Shown one piece after another: positions 62,477 through 64,000 of a DNA stretch of 64,000 bases. A program made the position numbers and the translations under genes. The DNA comes from Erysipelotrichaceae bacterium (GTDB taxonomy: Bacteria > Bacillota_I > Bacilli_A > Erysipelotrichales > Erysipelotrichaceae). The stretch lies in assembly GCA_019415435.1 (NCBI GenBank), contig DXZE01000003.1, positions 1 to 64,000 of the forward strand. The letters run 5' to 3'. Each line of letters begins with the position of its first letter. Within the stretch, counting starts at the first letter, position 1. The notes under the pieces were generated by a model, which was not told the DNA's origin, searched no databases, and worked only from the letters and a program-made list of their open reading frames with translations.

Positions 62477-62513
62477 TACATTTGTTCACTTAACCAAGGA
62501 AGGTTTATTGATT
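62477..62513. repeat. Right copy of the 37-bp target-site duplication
   Basis: Direct repeat of 60446-60482 with two mismatches. It ends with TTGATT, which serves as -35 of gpsB; the left copy reads TTAATT there. Confidence 0.85.
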
Positions 62514-62536
62514 TTCAAAAATTACGATGCGATAAT
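62508..62536 (+). promoter_or_regulatory. gpsB promoter
   Basis: TTGATT, 17 bp, GATAAT with an extended TGC before the -10. The -35 lies in the right copy of the duplication, so the promoter has been kept in spite of the insertion. Confidence 0.65.
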
Positions 62537-62559
62537 TACGTTTAGGAGGAATTTTTATA

Positions 62560-62898
62560 ATGGCTGGCAAACTGAATCTTGATCCACAAACAATAGTTGA
62601 TAAGGAATTTGATATAGATTTTAAGGGATATAATCCCGATCAGGTCGATCATCTTCTGGATCAGGTGATTCAGGACTATCAGACATTCCAAAATCTTCTG
62701 AATGAACAGGATAAGAAGATTCAGGATCTGGAAAGAACGAATGCTTCTCTAAGAGCCAAGCTGATCCAGGTAGAAGGCAAGGCAAGAGCCCATGAAGATG
62801 CTGATCCTATTACGGCCGGGTCTTCTCAGGTAGATATTCTGAAAAGATTATCCAGACTGGAAAAAGAAGTCTTTGACAATTCCAATAAAAGAAGGTAA
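62560..62898 (+). CDS. gpsB: GpsB cell-division adaptor (DivIVA-like)
   Basis: 112 residues. The DivIVA/GpsB N-terminal domain (about 14-70) with DKEFDIDFKGYNPDQVDHLLDQV, a coiled coil to about 80, and a short C-terminal trimerisation helix QVDILKRLSRLEKEVF. It links PBP1 and other wall enzymes to the division site; ponA lies on the other side of the IS element. TAGGAGGA precedes the ATG. Confidence 0.95.
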   Translation: MAGKLNLDPQTIVDKEFDIDFKGYNPDQVDHLLDQVIQDYQTFQNLLNEQDKKIQDLERTNASLRAKLIQVEGKARAHEDADPITAGSSQVDILKRLSRLEKEVFDNSNKRR

Positions 62899-62904
62899 AA
62901 CACT

Positions 62905-63255
62905 ATTGCACATGAGGCAGCCGCTGGTCTTCCAGAGGAAAGTCCATGCTCGCACGGTCTGCGATGATCGTAGTGTTTGTGCTGACTGAATCAATAAGGT
63001 CAGGTACCGTATGGTAACGGCGGAGCAGAAACCTAAAGTCTTTGACCATGGTGGATGCCCTTAAGGTGTCACAGTGACGAAGCTTATGAAGAAATTCATA
63101 AGGTGGAACGAGATAAACCCCGCAAGCGAGAAACCCAAATTTGGTAGGGGAACTGCTGAGAATGAAATGAAGTTTAAGGCAGGTACGCATGTACAGATAA
63201 ATGACTGCCGCCCCCAAGGGAACAGAACATGGCTTATGATTGTGCATAAGAGGGA
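62905..63255 (+). ncRNA. rnpB: RNase P RNA, B type
   Basis: Conserved core segments are present in order: GAGGAAAGTCCATGCTCGCAC (62935 on), GTAGTGTTTGTGC, CACAGTGACGAAG, GGAACGAGATAAACCCC, GCAAGCGAGAAACCCAAAT, GGTAGGGGAA and ACAGAACATGGCTTA near the 3' end. TGCACA near the 5' end pairs with TGTGCA near the 3' end as part of P1. Element order is that of the Bacillus-type RNA. The exact 5' end may shift by a few bases. The gpsB-rnpB order is as in Bacillus. Confidence 0.95.
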
Positions 63256-63277
63256 AGGAAACTTTCCTCTTTTTTTA
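63248..63277 (+). terminator. Terminator of rnpB
   Basis: A 10-bp stem with one G-T pair (AAGAGGGAAG with CTTTCCTCTT), 4-nt loop, then seven T. Confidence 0.93.
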
Positions 63278-63363
63278 ATACATTATGTTTGATACGTATC
63301 ATTCTGAAAGTCTTTGCATTACGCATGTGTTATACTATTCTGCGTTAAAGAGAGGCTAGTTTT

Positions 63364-63957
63364 ATGAATTTACCAAATCGAATTACAATATTCAGAATTA
63401 TACTGATTCCCGTTATCATTCTTGTATATCTGTTTCCATATTCTGCTTTCGGTATTGAACCTGCTGTATTGAATGTAGGTGGGGTTGAATTATCCGTCAT
63501 TAATCTGATCACACTTGGCATTTATGTATTAGCTGCGGCCAGCGATGCGGTCGATGGCCATATTGCCAGAAGCCGCAACATGATCACAACATTCGGTAAG
63601 TTTGCGGATCCGATTGCGGATAAGCTTTTAACAACAACCATGTGGCTGCTTTTCTTAAAGCAGGGGATTATTCCGGTTATTCCGGTCATCATCATGATCG
63701 CAAGAGATACATTTGTAGATGGTTGCCGCATGATGGCCGCATCTAATGGCAAGGTTGTTGCGGCTGGCATGATGGGCAAGCTCAAGACGGTATTACAGAT
63801 GGTTACAGTTGCTTTAATCCTTCTGAATAATCTTCCATTTGAGTTATTAAGATTACCAGTCAGTGACATTATGTTATGGTTTGCGGCTCTTGTTTCCTTC
63901 ATTTCCGGTGTGCAGTACTTCAACCAGATGAAAGATGATATTCTCGAATCTAAATAA
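63364..63957 (+). CDS. pgsA: CDP-diacylglycerol-glycerol-3-phosphate 3-phosphatidyltransferase
   Basis: 197 residues, several membrane helices. The CDP-alcohol phosphotransferase motif DAVDGHIARS, then GKFADPIADKL (DGxxAR, G, D, D), lies at about 61-88. It makes phosphatidylglycerol phosphate. An extended -10 (TGTTATACT, -10 at about 63331) stands 27 bp upstream. In this lineage it often precedes recA/cinA genes, which would lie beyond the window. Confidence 0.95.
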   Translation: MNLPNRITIFRIILIPVIILVYLFPYSAFGIEPAVLNVGGVELSVINLITLGIYVLAAASDAVDGHIARSRNMITTFGKFADPIADKLLTTTMWLLFLKQGIIPVIPVIIMIARDTFVDGCRMMAASNGKVVAAGMMGKLKTVLQMVTVALILLNNLPFELLRLPVSDIMLWFAALVSFISGVQYFNQMKDDILESK

Positions 63958-64000
63958 TTTTTGTGGAATCTGTACTTTTTCCGATAATACATATATAGAA

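Noticed and set aside
1..64000. CRISPR arrays, prophage, integrative element or defence island
   Set aside because: No regularly spaced repeats, cas genes, phage structural genes, integrase or attachment-site pair were seen; the only mobile DNA is the IS1634-type element.

Overview
The window reads as chromosome of a low-GC, anaerobic Firmicute, most likely an Erysipelotrichia-type gut or oral bacterium. This rests on the gene content and order only: dnaD-nth, ponA-recU, gpsB-rnpB and yqeH-yhbY-(nadD)yqeK-rsfS are Firmicutes arrangements. A B-type RNase P RNA, Shine-Dalgarno-led genes, 2-hydroxyacyl-CoA dehydratase/activase proteins, an Fe-S serine dehydratase and an exported flavin reductase point to anaerobic, amino-acid-using metabolism, and the IS1634-type element is of a family known from Mollicutes. 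I could not run a phylogeny, so the class assignment is inference.

Layout. 0-5.3 kb (minus strand): an activase/dehydratase pair and a DegV protein. 5.4-12.8 kb (plus): a TldD/PmbA pair, an FMN-binding fumarate-reductase-like surface flavoprotein, an M32 carboxypeptidase, xpt and a YbaK/EbsC editing protein. 12.9-15.9 kb: feoA-feoA-feoB behind a DtxR-like operator. 16.0-16.2 kb: remnant of an AAA/PD-(D/E)XK gene. 16.3-18.5 kb: a self-cleaving S24 repressor divergent from a Y-family DNA polymerase and a small partner gene (an SOS-like module). 18.5-24.9 kb: a small RHH/FtsL-like pair, nucleoside and PfkB kinases, an FAD dehydrogenase, L-serine dehydratase and a TetR regulator. 25 kb: tRNA-Ser and a tRNA-like gene without an obvious anticodon. 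25.3-28.4 kb: a CcpA-type-site-controlled glycerol-3-phosphate-dehydrogenase-like operon. 28.4-37.6 kb: HtrA, SseB, a GNAT-pyrophosphatase fusion, a 25-codon membrane peptide, amidohydrolase, GNAT, HflX, M18 aminopeptidase and a double histidine phosphatase.

37.6-42.3 kb holds citrate synthase divergent from isocitrate dehydrogenase and aconitase, with four alternating 8-bp half-sites between them; this is the oxidative branch that makes 2-oxoglutarate for glutamate. 42.3-43.8 kb: esterase and plsY. 44.0-48.5 kb: a 1501-residue surface protein made of two long coiled coils around a transglutaminase-like domain. 48.6-55.5 kb: parE-parC and the yqeH ribosome-maturation operon, in which nadD is degenerate and fused to yqeK. 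55.5-60.4 kb: a membrane-anchored thioredoxin-fold-like protein, dnaD-nth and ponA-recU. 60.4-62.5 kb: a decayed IS1634-type element flanked by a 37-bp target duplication, inserted in the recU/gpsB divergent promoter region. 62.5-64 kb: gpsB, rnpB, pgsA.

The best candidates for something new are the tRNA-like gene at 25064, the mirror-image leaderless S24/polymerase module, the catalytically dead NadD-like domain on YqeK, the acidic extracellular insertion in FeoB, and the transglutaminase/coiled-coil surface protein. No CRISPR array, prophage or recognised defence island is present.
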